Shown here: piece after piece, positions 33,633-42,364 of the stretch
How the letters are laid out: each line of letters opens with the position of its first letter
How positions within the stretch are numbered: position 1 is the stretch's first letter
DNA from: UBA1206 sp050953105
Lineage (GTDB): Bacteria > Bacillota > Clostridia > Oscillospirales > CAG-382
Assembly: GCA_050953105.1 (NCBI GenBank)
Contig: JBMNMA010000004.1
Span: 558,001 to 622,000 of the forward strand
DNA: 64,000 nt
Direction: 5' to 3'
The notes under the pieces: model-generated
Seen by the model: the letters and a program-made list of their open reading frames with translations, nothing else
What the model was told of the DNA's origin: nothing
Databases searched by the model: none
Program-made: the position numbers and the translations under genes

Positions 33633-34361
33633 ATGAAAAGCAGAAAAGTAAATTTAAAGAGCACAGCTATTATTATATGTTTATTTGTATTTCAACAAAG
33701 CGCAAGTAAAATCGGTAGTTTAGTAGCCGGTATTTTTAATTATAATTCAATAGATGAGTATGGATTGTTTGCGAAAATTTCGGTACATCACATTGTGCAG
33801 ATGCTTTTAGCTCTATTGGTTATAGTTATATTATCAAAGATATATAATATAAACTTCGGCTTTCGTTCCGGCAATGTTAAGATTGGGGTTAAAAATACAT
33901 TAATATTTACGGCATGTATATTAACAACTGCCATTGTTGCTGGTTTCTTGAATCCGCCGTCGCAGTATTCATACCCGCTGAACATAAAAAATGTCTTTGG
34001 TTCATTAGGCTTTCAACTGTTTTTATCGGGACCGTCAGAAGAAATTTTATTCCGTGCCCTGCCTATTACGGTAATAGTCCTCTTGGCTAAATCCGTTAGG
34101 GAATACAAGATATTTATGTGGAATATTTCATGCGCAACAATATTATCGGCTTTGTTTTTCTCCCTTGCACATATAAAATGGACAGTTAATCCTTTTACGG
34201 TAAGTATGGATATATTCCAGTTGATTTACTGCTTTGTGTTAGGAATAATGTATGGATATACATATGAAAAAAGCGGCAGTGTATTATATCCGATGATAAT
34301 GCACAGTATATCTAATGTTATTGTGGTCGGTTTCGGGTTCTTATCCGCTCTGGTAAAATAA
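33633..34361 (+). CDS. CPBP-family intramembrane metalloprotease
   Basis: 242 aa, seven or eight predicted helices. Family motifs EEILFRALPI (motif 1, EExxxR; near 141-150), FSLAHIKW (motif 2, FxxxH) and a C-terminal MIMHSISN (motif 3, HxxxN/B) are present, so the protease site looks intact. Such proteins act in CAAX processing, bacteriocin immunity or membrane-protein turnover; nothing decides here. AT-rich like the rhomboid 83 bp upstream; probably one unit. Confidence 0.88.
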   Translation: MKSRKVNLKSTAIIICLFVFQQSASKIGSLVAGIFNYNSIDEYGLFAKISVHHIVQMLLALLVIVILSKIYNINFGFRSGNVKIGVKNTLIFTACILTTAIVAGFLNPPSQYSYPLNIKNVFGSLGFQLFLSGPSEEILFRALPITVIVLLAKSVREYKIFMWNISCATILSALFFSLAHIKWTVNPFTVSMDIFQLIYCFVLGIMYGYTYEKSGSVLYPMIMHSISNVIVVGFGFLSALVK

Positions 34362-34470
34362 ATTGAAACAGATGGAAAAAATTAAACTCACGCATATCTC
34401 ACCAATATATCCTAACTCCGGCACTGATAATAAATGCCGGTGCAGCGGAAAGGAATTTGGATTTAAGATA

Positions 34471-34502
34471 ATAAAAAGGTGGTATAAGACCACCTTTTTT
34501 GT
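34471..34502. terminator. Bidirectional terminator
   Basis: AAAAAGGTGG/CCACCTTTTTT stem between the CPBP gene and the convergent GGDEF-EAL gene; the last terminator of the surface-protein block. Confidence 0.88.
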
Positions 34503-34510
34503 GTTTTTCA

Positions 34511-36868
34511 TTATTGATTATCAGTATCGTAGATCTGGCGTTTCTGGGTGTGGGTGTTTACAAAGTCTATATAGTCATACATGGATATTGGTTTTGAGTA
34601 GTAATAACCCTGTATGGTGGTGCAGCCCAGCTGCTTCAGCCGTTCCACCTCGGCATAGGTTTCCACACCCTCCTGGGTGGTTTTCATGCCCAAATCGTCG
34701 GCCAGCTTTATAATTGATCTTAAAAGCGTGTCGTCCTTTTTGGGATCCATGCCGGGTTTTATAAAGAACTGGTCAAGCTTCAGCTCGTCCATGGGAAGCT
34801 CCTTGAGTATGGAGTAGGAGGCGTAACCCGAGCCGAAGTCGTCTATCGAGCATTTAAACCCTTCAGACCTCAGGCGGAGAATAATTCGCCGCAGCTCCTC
34901 GTAATTCTCTTGGGCAAAGCTTTCGGTAAACTCAATCATTATATAGCCGTCTGCAATCTGGTATTTTTTCTTTGTGTTAATGTAAAAGTCCAAAAAGCCT
35001 TCCTGCATGGCGGTAACCCTTGATACGTTTACCGAAACCGGAACAATCCTGTATCCCTGCACTAATGCGTGATGGAGGTATTTGCACACCTGCTCATATA
35101 CATATCCGTCGAGTTTGGAAATAAATCCGTTATTTTCAAACAGTGACACAAAATTATTGGGCAGGATATATGTCTTTTTCTGGGGGTCATACAAACGCAC
35201 CAGCGCTTCCGCCCCCTCAAGCCGGTCGTGCTTTATATCAAGCTTGGGCTGGAAGAACACCTGGAAATCCCCGTTTTTAAGGGCCTGCTCCATTTTGCCT
35301 TCCATTTCCCGCTCCCGTTCCTCCCGTTCGCCCATGGAATCTTCGTAGAAAATGTATATCCGGTTGTCGGTGTTAAGCTTCATCCGGTGAGCAAGCATGG
35401 CTTTTTCAAGCATCTGCTGGATGGAAAGGTTCTCTCTGCGGTTTATGGGATAGATGCCCACGCCTACTCGGACGGCATAGTTTTCGTTTTTAAAGCCGGG
35501 GTAGTTGACCACAAGGGCGTTTATAAGCTTTACCCGGTTTATTATATCGGCAGTATCGTTGTATCTGATAAGGGCGGAAAACTTGTTGTCCGAAACATAG
35601 GAAAAGGTTTCGGTGTTGGAAATAAACTTGTCAAGCACCTTTCCTATATATTGCAGCACGTCCACGGCAAAGTCCTCGCCGTAGGCATTTTTAATGTAGG
35701 TTAGGTTTTCCACCGCAATACAAAGCATGGCGTATCCCGCCGTGCGGTTGATTGAAATAAGGTCTTCTGCATCTATGGTAAACTTTTTGTATGATCTGCA
35801 GCCCACTATAGGGTCGATATTGTCAGATTTATAAAGCTGCCGCTTGTAATAGCCCCGCATGAACACCACAACGGCAAACATTATGGTAATTATAATAACC
35901 AGCATTACCACAGCGCCGCCCAGCTTTGCGGTAAATTCATAGCTGCCGCGGAATATAACATCGGGGTTGTAAACCTTGGCCACATACAGTTTGCCCGAAT
36001 CCACATTAACCGGGGAAAAGGCCACGGCATAGGTTTCGCCGGAAATTTTAAGTAGTTCGCTGCGGTCTTCACCTTTACTAGCCGCCTGAAGTAGCCGGTT
36101 GACGCTTTCCTTGTCGTTGGAAGCCTCGTTTAACAAGGTGATAAGGTTGTTGGTGGTGCGTGATTTATCAAAAAGACTTCCGCTTTCGGTCTGGCGGACA
36201 ATGGAACCCGATCCCGAGGCGATACAGGCATATTCAAAGTTTTGTTCCGCCGTTCCGGCAAAGGCGGAAATATCGGCAAACAAAATATCCATTCTGACAT
36301 ATATAACAACGCTGTCAATCCATTCGCATTTTGGGGTTGCCACCACAAAAGCCATACACTTGTCGGTGCGGGTGTCAGCCTCATAGATTGCGGCGGTGGT
36401 GCCGGTTACCCCCCGGTTTACCAGATCGAGGACAAGGTCGTTTTCAGGGCCGGTATACATAAAGGAATCGTCAATGGCGGATGAGTAATACTCCTTGCCG
36501 TCCCTGAAATACCTTGCGGTAACAATGCCCGATACCCGATCGCTTCTTACAAGGCTATCAAGGTAAAGAGAAAGAGAGCCGGCGGCCGTCTGTATAGAGC
36601 CAGCGTTGTCAAGCACCGCAAGTCCCGTTACATATTCAGCAAGTCGGCGTGTAATAACGGTGTTTATCTCCTCCGCCTGGGAGGATGCCATTGCGGTGGC
36701 AAGGTGTTTGGTGTTGTCCTCTATGTTGCCTAAAAACACCGTGGTGGCGGATGAAAAATATATGATAAGTATAGCCGAAACCACAATCAGCGCACCCACC
36801 GACGCCCGGACCATGGTGGACCTGAAAATGGTTTTTTTAAAGCCTCCTAAAATCCTGCGGCGGGCCAT
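34511..36868 (-). CDS. Membrane sensor GGDEF(degenerate)-EAL protein, probable c-di-GMP phosphodiesterase
   Basis: 785 aa. TM1 about 22-42, an extracytoplasmic sensor domain about 45-315 (Cache-like in layout, not assigned), TM2 about 318-338, a GGDEF domain about 345-510 and an EAL domain about 525-775. The GGDEF signature is replaced by SDNKF (426-430), so cyclase activity is unlikely. The EAL domain keeps E554-A-L, NVS near 614, E647 in IEFTES, DDFGSGYAS (676-684), K698 and E733 in QEGVET, so c-di-GMP hydrolysis is likely. Last gene of the AAA/DUF2357/peptidase operon, 2 bp after the small coiled-coil gene. Confidence 0.9.
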   Translation of the reverse strand: MARRRILGGFKKTIFRSTMVRASVGALIVVSAILIIYFSSATTVFLGNIEDNTKHLATAMASSQAEEINTVITRRLAEYVTGLAVLDNAGSIQTAAGSLSLYLDSLVRSDRVSGIVTARYFRDGKEYYSSAIDDSFMYTGPENDLVLDLVNRGVTGTTAAIYEADTRTDKCMAFVVATPKCEWIDSVVIYVRMDILFADISAFAGTAEQNFEYACIASGSGSIVRQTESGSLFDKSRTTNNLITLLNEASNDKESVNRLLQAASKGEDRSELLKISGETYAVAFSPVNVDSGKLYVAKVYNPDVIFRGSYEFTAKLGGAVVMLVIIITIMFAVVVFMRGYYKRQLYKSDNIDPIVGCRSYKKFTIDAEDLISINRTAGYAMLCIAVENLTYIKNAYGEDFAVDVLQYIGKVLDKFISNTETFSYVSDNKFSALIRYNDTADIINRVKLINALVVNYPGFKNENYAVRVGVGIYPINRRENLSIQQMLEKAMLAHRMKLNTDNRIYIFYEDSMGEREEREREMEGKMEQALKNGDFQVFFQPKLDIKHDRLEGAEALVRLYDPQKKTYILPNNFVSLFENNGFISKLDGYVYEQVCKYLHHALVQGYRIVPVSVNVSRVTAMQEGFLDFYINTKKKYQIADGYIMIEFTESFAQENYEELRRIILRLRSEGFKCSIDDFGSGYASYSILKELPMDELKLDQFFIKPGMDPKKDDTLLRSIIKLADDLGMKTTQEGVETYAEVERLKQLGCTTIQGYYYSKPISMYDYIDFVNTHTQKRQIYDTDNQ

Positions 36869-36870
36869 GG

Positions 36871-37107
36871 CTATTTAGCCGACTTGTAGTCGTCGAGCTG
36901 TTTCTGCAGTTTATGCATTTGATCTCTTAAATCGTTAATAACGGTAGTATATTTGTTAAAGTAGTCCACGTCCTCGTCGGAAGGCACTGCATTGGTAAGT
37001 ATGGCCTCCACCAGCGCCGCCTGGGAGCGGATACGCTTCTTTTCCACTTCCTCTATTCTTCTTTGATACTGTTTTATCTGTTTTTTCAGTTTAAGCTTTT
37101 TAAACAT
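36871..37107 (-). CDS. Small coiled-coil protein
   Basis: 78 aa, basic N-terminus and two helices rich in K/E/Q (about 4-40 and 52-76) likely to form a hairpin coiled coil. It overlaps the signal peptidase gene by 8 bp and ends 2 bp before the GGDEF-EAL start. No family recognised; an adaptor between membrane components is possible. Confidence 0.65.
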   Translation of the reverse strand: MFKKLKLKKQIKQYQRRIEEVEKKRIRSQAALVEAILTNAVPSDEDVDYFNKYTTVINDLRDQMHKLQKQLDDYKSAK

Positions 37108-37759
37108 TGTCGTTGCCGCCTTTCTCGTCGTTTGGTTCGCCGTCCTTGGCCTGATTTTCTTTATCCTTAAGTTTTTTCAATTCCTCGGCCACAAGGGCGT
37201 CTATTTCTTTATCCCTGCTTTTAGCTGTTTCCTTTTTAATATCCGTATAGGTGGAATAAGCAATAAGTCCGAAAATTACTAAAATTACCGGCCAGAACAC
37301 ATAGGGCTTTGAAACTATTTTAAAAATCGCCCCTACTGCGGTCAGGGTGGACACATATTTGCCGTAAAGCCTGTCGGCCTTGGCAGTTATAGTGTCTGAT
37401 ACCAGATTGGCATCCCCCTTGGTGACAAATTCGATAACCCCGTCGGACGAGGTTATAATTTCCTCAACCCGGTGGGTATTGGGTTTGCCGTATATTGCCG
37501 GGTCCTCGGACTTAAAGGTTATAATGTCCCCTACCTTTATATCACTTGCAGGTGTTTTCTTTATTAAAATAAAATCACCGGTGTGTATGGCCGGCTCCAT
37601 GCTCCCCGACTGGATTCGCACTACGCCGTAGCCGAACAGCATGGGAATGTTGCCGGTAACAAAGCACACCACAAGCCAAATGGCTATCAGAGCGATAATG
37701 CCGGTGAATATCCGTCCGGCGATTTTTGCTGCCTTTCTTTCCTTTTTTGCTTTTTCCAT
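37100..37759 (-). CDS. Signal peptidase I, SipW/ER (S26B) type, first copy
   Basis: 219 aa. An N-terminal membrane helix (about 15-36), Ser nucleophile S53 in QSGSMEPAIHTGD, His general base H96 in NTHRVEEI in place of the Lys of ordinary type I peptidases, and D116 in KGDAN; a second helix follows (about 150-170), then a long charged cytoplasmic tail. The Ser-His dyad is the hallmark of SipW, which processes TasA and YqxM/TapA in Bacillus. The likely clients are the SYAWF proteins of this locus. Confidence 0.88.
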   Translation of the reverse strand: MEKAKKERKAAKIAGRIFTGIIALIAIWLVVCFVTGNIPMLFGYGVVRIQSGSMEPAIHTGDFILIKKTPASDIKVGDIITFKSEDPAIYGKPNTHRVEEIITSSDGVIEFVTKGDANLVSDTITAKADRLYGKYVSTLTAVGAIFKIVSKPYVFWPVILVIFGLIAYSTYTDIKKETAKSRDKEIDALVAEELKKLKDKENQAKDGEPNDEKGGNDNV

Positions 37760-37764
37760 TTATA

Positions 37765-39603
37765 TTACCTTTGCTTTGATTTATCCCCGGCTTTGCCTGC
37801 CGTAAGGGATTTTTTAAGCTGCTTTTTCTTTTTGCGCCCCAAGTTTGCAGAAAGCATCAAAACCTGGGCTATGCCGTCTATTTCCGCCGTTTTTGTCCCT
37901 GTCTTTTGGGTGGATTTGACGGAGTCCTTCTTTTGACGGGAATATTTCTTTACCCGCTGCAAGCGGAGTTTGGCAAGTTGTTTTGCCTTCTCCTCGGCCA
38001 AAATTCTGGCAGCCTCCTCGGCGGCTCTTTTAGCGGCGGTAATAATTTCTTCCTCCCGGCGGCGTTTTTCCTCTTCTTCGGCCTTGATTTTTTCCTCTTC
38101 TTCGGCTTTTATCCGGGCGGCTTCCTCTGCTTTGCGCTTTTCTTCCTCTAAAATCCTTTGCCTTTCTTCTTCCTCGGCTTGGCGTTTAGCTTCAAGCTCA
38201 GCAAGGAGTTTTGCTTCTTCCTCGGCACGCAGCCTTGCTTCCTCCTCCAAACGCCGCCTTTCCTCCTCTTCGGCTTTACGCATTGCTTCAAGCTCGGCAA
38301 GGCGTTTTGCCTCCTCTTCGGCGGCACGGCGTTTTTCGGCTTCAATTTCTTCAAGATATTCCTCTGCGGCAAGGGCAATGTCTATGGCGTTTCGCATTTC
38401 CACTTCCGAAGGGGACAGCTTTTTCTTTTCGCTTAATCTTGATATATTAAGCTGCTTTTGATAGGTTGTATCGGTGATGTTGTATTCGTCCGACGAAACG
38501 GGTTTAATTTCGGTTTCAAACCTGGGTTTTAGGGGAGTGTCGGTTTTATATTCGGCAATGGTTCTGTCCTCGTCGGGGACATCCCCAATCTTGCTGCGGA
38601 AAATAAGATACTGTATGGCAGCCATGGAATACAGCTCTTTTACGTATTCCTCATCCAATTCCTCGGCGGTTTCCTCCACCACTATATTATAGCCCGTGTT
38701 TTCGTAGCTTTCAATAAACTGATAAAGCGCAAGACACTGGCGGAGATAGCGGTTTTTGGTTATGGCGTTTGTATGCATAACCGGCGGGCGGATAAAGTTC
38801 TGGCCCATGGCTTTGCAGAATTCCGATGTCATGTAGGCGGTAACCACTTCGTTCAAGTGAACAACCCGTTTCCATAAATCGGTGGTGTAGATTTGATTTT
38901 TTAATTTCACATTGTCCTCCGGCTGTTCGGAAAGCTCAATGCCGAAGGTTAATTTGCCCTTTATCTGGCCGTTTACAAAGTCTGATGTAAAGTTAAGAGA
39001 AGTAACCTTTTCATCCCTGCCGTATCTTTTAGCGGTTTCATACCGCTTGTTTACAAACAGATACAGCTTGTTAATGAGGGTGTTTAAAAACTTGTTTTCG
39101 TAGGTTAAAATGGTTTCTTCACGGTAGACGTTGAGTATCTTGGAGGGGATAATCATATCTCCCTCTATTTTATTTATATAGTCGGTGTGCTGGGCAAGGT
39201 GCTTAATGGAACGGCTGGTTATGCTCTTGGACATTTCAATGGGGACAACTTTATCGGTTTCCTCTATAAAGCGGGAGGGATTGCGGATAAGGTTGTCGAT
39301 TGCCATAAGGCATTCCTCCACTGCCGAAATCCAGGTTTCGTCAATGGCTTTAAGCAGATACCGCTTGCTAAGGGAAACCTTTGACGCTCCTTCCGCCACC
39401 ATGTTTATAATTTCCGGGTAGTAGTCATAGCTTGACACCAGCTCGGTTACGAAAAACATTGTGTCGTCAAAGACATCCTTAAAGGATTTAATGTCGTCGG
39501 GCACCCGTTCGGGGGCATCCTCCGGGGCATTTTCCGGATTTATATTATTTTCCCCGTCCGGAATACCGTCAATATTCAGTTTTTCCGGATAATCAAATGC
39601 CAT
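37765..39603 (-). CDS. DUF2357 (McrC-like) protein with long charged helix, no nuclease domain
   Basis: 612 aa. Residues about 40-400 match the DUF2357/McrC-type region, most clearly at EETILTYENKFLNTLINKLYLF-like residues (about 165-185) and the preceding PSKILNVYRE. Residues about 405-560 are an almost uninterrupted run of E/A/K/R, a long single helix or coiled coil; the tail is strongly basic. The PD-(D/E)xK nuclease expected at the C-terminus of McrC/LlaJI proteins is absent. It follows the McrB-like AAA gene in the usual McrB-McrC order. ATG follows AGGCAGGA. Probable structural partner of the ATPase. Confidence 0.7.
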   Translation of the reverse strand: MAFDYPEKLNIDGIPDGENNINPENAPEDAPERVPDDIKSFKDVFDDTMFFVTELVSSYDYYPEIINMVAEGASKVSLSKRYLLKAIDETWISAVEECLMAIDNLIRNPSRFIEETDKVVPIEMSKSITSRSIKHLAQHTDYINKIEGDMIIPSKILNVYREETILTYENKFLNTLINKLYLFVNKRYETAKRYGRDEKVTSLNFTSDFVNGQIKGKLTFGIELSEQPEDNVKLKNQIYTTDLWKRVVHLNEVVTAYMTSEFCKAMGQNFIRPPVMHTNAITKNRYLRQCLALYQFIESYENTGYNIVVEETAEELDEEYVKELYSMAAIQYLIFRSKIGDVPDEDRTIAEYKTDTPLKPRFETEIKPVSSDEYNITDTTYQKQLNISRLSEKKKLSPSEVEMRNAIDIALAAEEYLEEIEAEKRRAAEEEAKRLAELEAMRKAEEEERRRLEEEARLRAEEEAKLLAELEAKRQAEEEERQRILEEEKRKAEEAARIKAEEEEKIKAEEEEKRRREEEIITAAKRAAEEAARILAEEKAKQLAKLRLQRVKKYSRQKKDSVKSTQKTGTKTAEIDGIAQVLMLSANLGRKKKKQLKKSLTAGKAGDKSKQR

Positions 39604-39623
39604 ACCGGTCCTGCCTTTCGATT

Positions 39624-39664
39624 TAATAAAAACGCCGGAACACTATAACCGCCGTGTTCCGGCG
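39624..39664 (-). terminator. Hairpin between the AAA and DUF2357 genes
   Basis: Minus-strand stem CGCCGGAACAC/GTGTTCCGGCG followed by TTTTTATT, a strong rho-independent shape in the 76-bp gap inside the operon. It probably lowers expression of the distal genes rather than ending the unit, since no promoter fits in the 20 bp left. Confidence 0.75.
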
Positions 39665-39679
39665 AAAGGGAAGTCGTTA

Positions 39680-41254
39680 TTAATACATTTTCTGTAATCT
39701 TTCAAGATATGCTATGCTTTCGGCCATGGCATCCTTGCCGAAAATGGTGTTCATGTAGTTTATAAGTCCCCTTATTTCATCACGAATAAGAGAAAGGTTA
39801 AGGCTTTCAAACTTTCTGAAAACCTTGGTGGCAAGAATATAGTCTATGCCCTCAAGCTCGGTGCCGCCGGCAGCCACATAAACGGGAACGAATATGTTAA
39901 GCTGCTTCATAATACGGTTACCGAAAGCCACCCGGAACTTCTGTATGACATACATATCCAGCTTGCTGATGGTGCTAAGGTATTCCTGTTTGACGGGGTA
40001 TTTGGCAATAGCTTCTTCATACAACCCGGCAATGTGGGAATAGCTTATCTGCTTGGGGGGAGTGTCGGGGGCGTCGAATGCCATACCCTTGGAGTCAAGG
40101 TTTATGGTAAGTGCCCGGTCGTAAACCTTGTCGGACACCGAGAAGGTGGAGTCGTCGTTGTTGGCGGTGCCTATATACCACACGTTCTGGGGTATTGTCA
40201 GCTTGCCTTCGGTAAGCTTTTTCGGGTCGGTAGGCCATACGGCGGGAACAAGCTCTAATTTCCATTCGGATGGATCGGGCATTTCCAGTATGGAAAGCAT
40301 TTCGGCAAAGTAATATTCCACACGGGCTATGTTCATTTCGTCAAGGATTATAATGTTAATGTCGTCGTTATATGATGCCTCATAAACCCGCTTTAAAAAC
40401 TCGGTTTCGTTAAATTTCTTGGTAAATTCGTTGAAAAAGCCCAGCAGTTCGGTTCTGTCACGCCAGGAAGGCTGCACAGAGCATATAGTGGCATCGTTGA
40501 GGAAGTATTTACCCATTGCATAGGGAAGTGAGGTTTTACCTGTACCGGATATACCCTGCAGCAGTATCATCTTGGTGGAGGCAAGGCCAGCGAACATAAG
40601 GCGGATAACCTTAATGTCATAAAACAAGTGCATACGGGATGAACAGAAGTTTCTGAAATCCTCGCAAAGGGCCGCCAGATCCATCGACTTGTCATACTGG
40701 GGCGGAACATAGAATTCGTATTTCTGGTCAACCGCCGACAGACGGAAAAAGCGGTTTCCGGTGGATACGACGGCTTTTTCCTCTTCTTTCGGAGTTTCCT
40801 TTTTTATAGAAAGTTCGCTTTCGGTTTCCGTTGCCGCCTCGGCAAGAACAGCGTTAATCTGGTCCATGGTTATTCCGCTGCCGGCCACCTTCAGGGAAAG
40901 GATTTTTTCCTTTTCCTTGGTAAGCCGCAGCACGTCCCGGTGGAGGTTGCTTAATTCCTCAAGCAGATCCTCGTTGGAAACGATTGTCCTGCGGAAGCGA
41001 ATGTATTTACGCACTAAAAGGACTATAAGGAATATTATAATAAACCATATTGAGTAGACAAGGATAAGAGCAAGCACGGTGGCGATCCATTCAAGGGGGG
41101 AAAAATGCTCGGAATACCGCCCCAACTGCTCAAAATAAGCCGGGAAGTTGAATATCTGAATCAAACCTTTGAATAGGTTCGAAATAATCTTCCACACCCC
41201 ATCTACCAGCATGGAGGACATAAACGCATAGAACCAACTCAAAAATTCATCCAT
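39680..41254 (-). CDS. Membrane-anchored McrB-like AAA+ ATPase
   Basis: 524 aa. A membrane helix at about 55-81, a coiled linker (about 95-125), then an AAA+ domain from about 215. Walker A GISGTGKTS (K240), Walker B IIILDEMNIARVEYYFAEM (D305/E306; the DEMN form is typical of McrB and MoxR-like ATPases), sensor 1 GTANND (near 362-367) and an arginine-finger candidate in YDRALTINL (R380). McrB itself is soluble and needs GTP and an N-terminal DNA-recognition domain; both that domain and the usual context are missing here. Likely remodels proteins at the membrane. Confidence 0.82.
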   Translation of the reverse strand: MDEFLSWFYAFMSSMLVDGVWKIISNLFKGLIQIFNFPAYFEQLGRYSEHFSPLEWIATVLALILVYSIWFIIIFLIVLLVRKYIRFRRTIVSNEDLLEELSNLHRDVLRLTKEKEKILSLKVAGSGITMDQINAVLAEAATETESELSIKKETPKEEEKAVVSTGNRFFRLSAVDQKYEFYVPPQYDKSMDLAALCEDFRNFCSSRMHLFYDIKVIRLMFAGLASTKMILLQGISGTGKTSLPYAMGKYFLNDATICSVQPSWRDRTELLGFFNEFTKKFNETEFLKRVYEASYNDDINIIILDEMNIARVEYYFAEMLSILEMPDPSEWKLELVPAVWPTDPKKLTEGKLTIPQNVWYIGTANNDDSTFSVSDKVYDRALTINLDSKGMAFDAPDTPPKQISYSHIAGLYEEAIAKYPVKQEYLSTISKLDMYVIQKFRVAFGNRIMKQLNIFVPVYVAAGGTELEGIDYILATKVFRKFESLNLSLIRDEIRGLINYMNTIFGKDAMAESIAYLERLQKMY

Positions 41255-41325
41255 AAATTCACCTTCCCGGATAAGATTTAGATTTATTTAATGTCTAATC
41301 CCCCGGCTGTTATGTCCGATTATGA

Positions 41326-42078
41326 TTAATTAACATCATCATTTTTGTCATTTTCGGTGTTTTCATCTGCCGGTGTGGTATAATCGGTTTCACCTGATTT
41401 TCCGGCATTCTGCTGACGGAGGAATTCCTCTATTGCCCGGCGCTTTATTTCTTCCTCTTCCTCGGCAGTCAGCTTTTTACCGCCCTTGACTTTGGTTAGG
41501 GCAAGGATAAATTTGACAAGCTCAAACAGGAAGAACAATACCAGCGGCACGACTATAACCAATAAAAATCCCGTTTTTGACTGAAGAAAAGACAATACGT
41601 TACCAATGCCGCCTACCTTTGTTCCAGTCCATCTGCCCACAATCTTTGCGGGGGCCACGGAGTAGGGGTCGTCTTGAGCAACGGTGTCGGGATTGTTGTC
41701 GTTGTCGCCGTTGTCGCCACGGGTGGTGTAGGTAATAATGCCGTTTTCGTTGTTCACCTTAACAATCCGGTGGGTGTTAAGCTCCTCGGTGCCGTCGCCG
41801 TCAAGGTCGACTTTGTAGGTTATAACGTCCCCTTCTTTAAGGGCGCTTTTATCCTGCTCGGCAAGGAGTTTGATTATAATCATATCCCCGGATTTGAATT
41901 CGGGCTTCATGGAGTCAGTCTGGATATTGATTAAGCTTTTTCCGCCAAAAGAGGCAACGCCGTGTTTACTATTTGTGGAGGATATAACCACCGCAGTGAT
42001 GCAAACAGCAAAAATAACAAACAGCCAAAGAATTGTATTGCCTATTATGGAAAGCACTTTTTTTGATTTAGCGTTCAT
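41326..42078 (-). CDS. Signal peptidase I, SipW/ER (S26B) type, second copy
   Basis: 250 aa. TM1 about 12-33, Ser nucleophile S56 in QTDSMKPEFKSGD, His base H103 in NTHRIVKV, acidic RGDNGDND near 120-127, TM2 about 170-195, then a Glu-rich tail with a long acidic C-terminus. It is only distantly similar to the copy at 37100, so this is not a recent duplication. First gene of its operon with its own consensus promoter. Confidence 0.9.
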   Translation of the reverse strand: MNAKSKKVLSIIGNTILWLFVIFAVCITAVVISSTNSKHGVASFGGKSLINIQTDSMKPEFKSGDMIIIKLLAEQDKSALKEGDVITYKVDLDGDGTEELNTHRIVKVNNENGIITYTTRGDNGDNDNNPDTVAQDDPYSVAPAKIVGRWTGTKVGGIGNVLSFLQSKTGFLLVIVVPLVLFFLFELVKFILALTKVKGGKKLTAEEEEEIKRRAIEEFLRQQNAGKSGETDYTTPADENTENDKNDDVN

Positions 42079-42116
42079 ATTTGACTCCTTATTAACAAAA
42101 ATTCAAAACTTATTTA

Positions 42117-42145
42117 ATTATACATTACCTTGAAATTGATGTCAA
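42117..42145 (-). promoter_or_regulatory. Promoter of the signal peptidase-AAA-DUF2357 operon
   Basis: Minus-strand TTGACA (42140-42145), 17-bp spacer, TATAAT (42117-42122), 38 bp ahead of the ATG. There is no GEMM motif in this leader. Confidence 0.88.
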
Positions 42146-42276
42146 TAGTTAAATGGACAAAAAGGCTGAAATAGGTGGATTTATTGGATAAAACAATGCT
42201 TTTTGACGCATATTGTGAATAATTATATAGTCGAAAAATGAACGCCTGAGAAATGTATAATTGCAATTTTGGGCAT

Positions 42277-42326
42277 AAAGACACCTGCCGCGGCCCCGGG
42301 CATACCGTTGCCGCGACAGGCACCTT
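42277..42326 (-). terminator. Hairpin after the riboswitch-controlled camelysin-like gene
   Basis: GC-rich stem GGTGCCTGTCGCGG/CCGCGGCAGGTGTC (with one bulge) ending in TTTAT on the minus strand. Separates this unit from the next promoter. Confidence 0.7.
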
Positions 42327-42364
42327 TGTTTGTTGCTGTAAGACAGTAAGCTAAAATTAAGTAA

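Noticed and set aside
34363..34713. 116-aa plus-strand ORF after the CPBP gene
   Set aside because: It crosses a bidirectional terminator and the end of the GGDEF-EAL gene; its composition is that of an antisense frame.
34511..36868. Active diguanylate cyclase
   Set aside because: The GG(D/E)EF signature reads SDNKF, so cyclase activity is not supported.
37765..41254. McrBC-type restriction system
   Set aside because: The ATPase has a membrane helix and no DNA-recognition domain, and the partner shows no nuclease motif; the neighbours are secretion genes.
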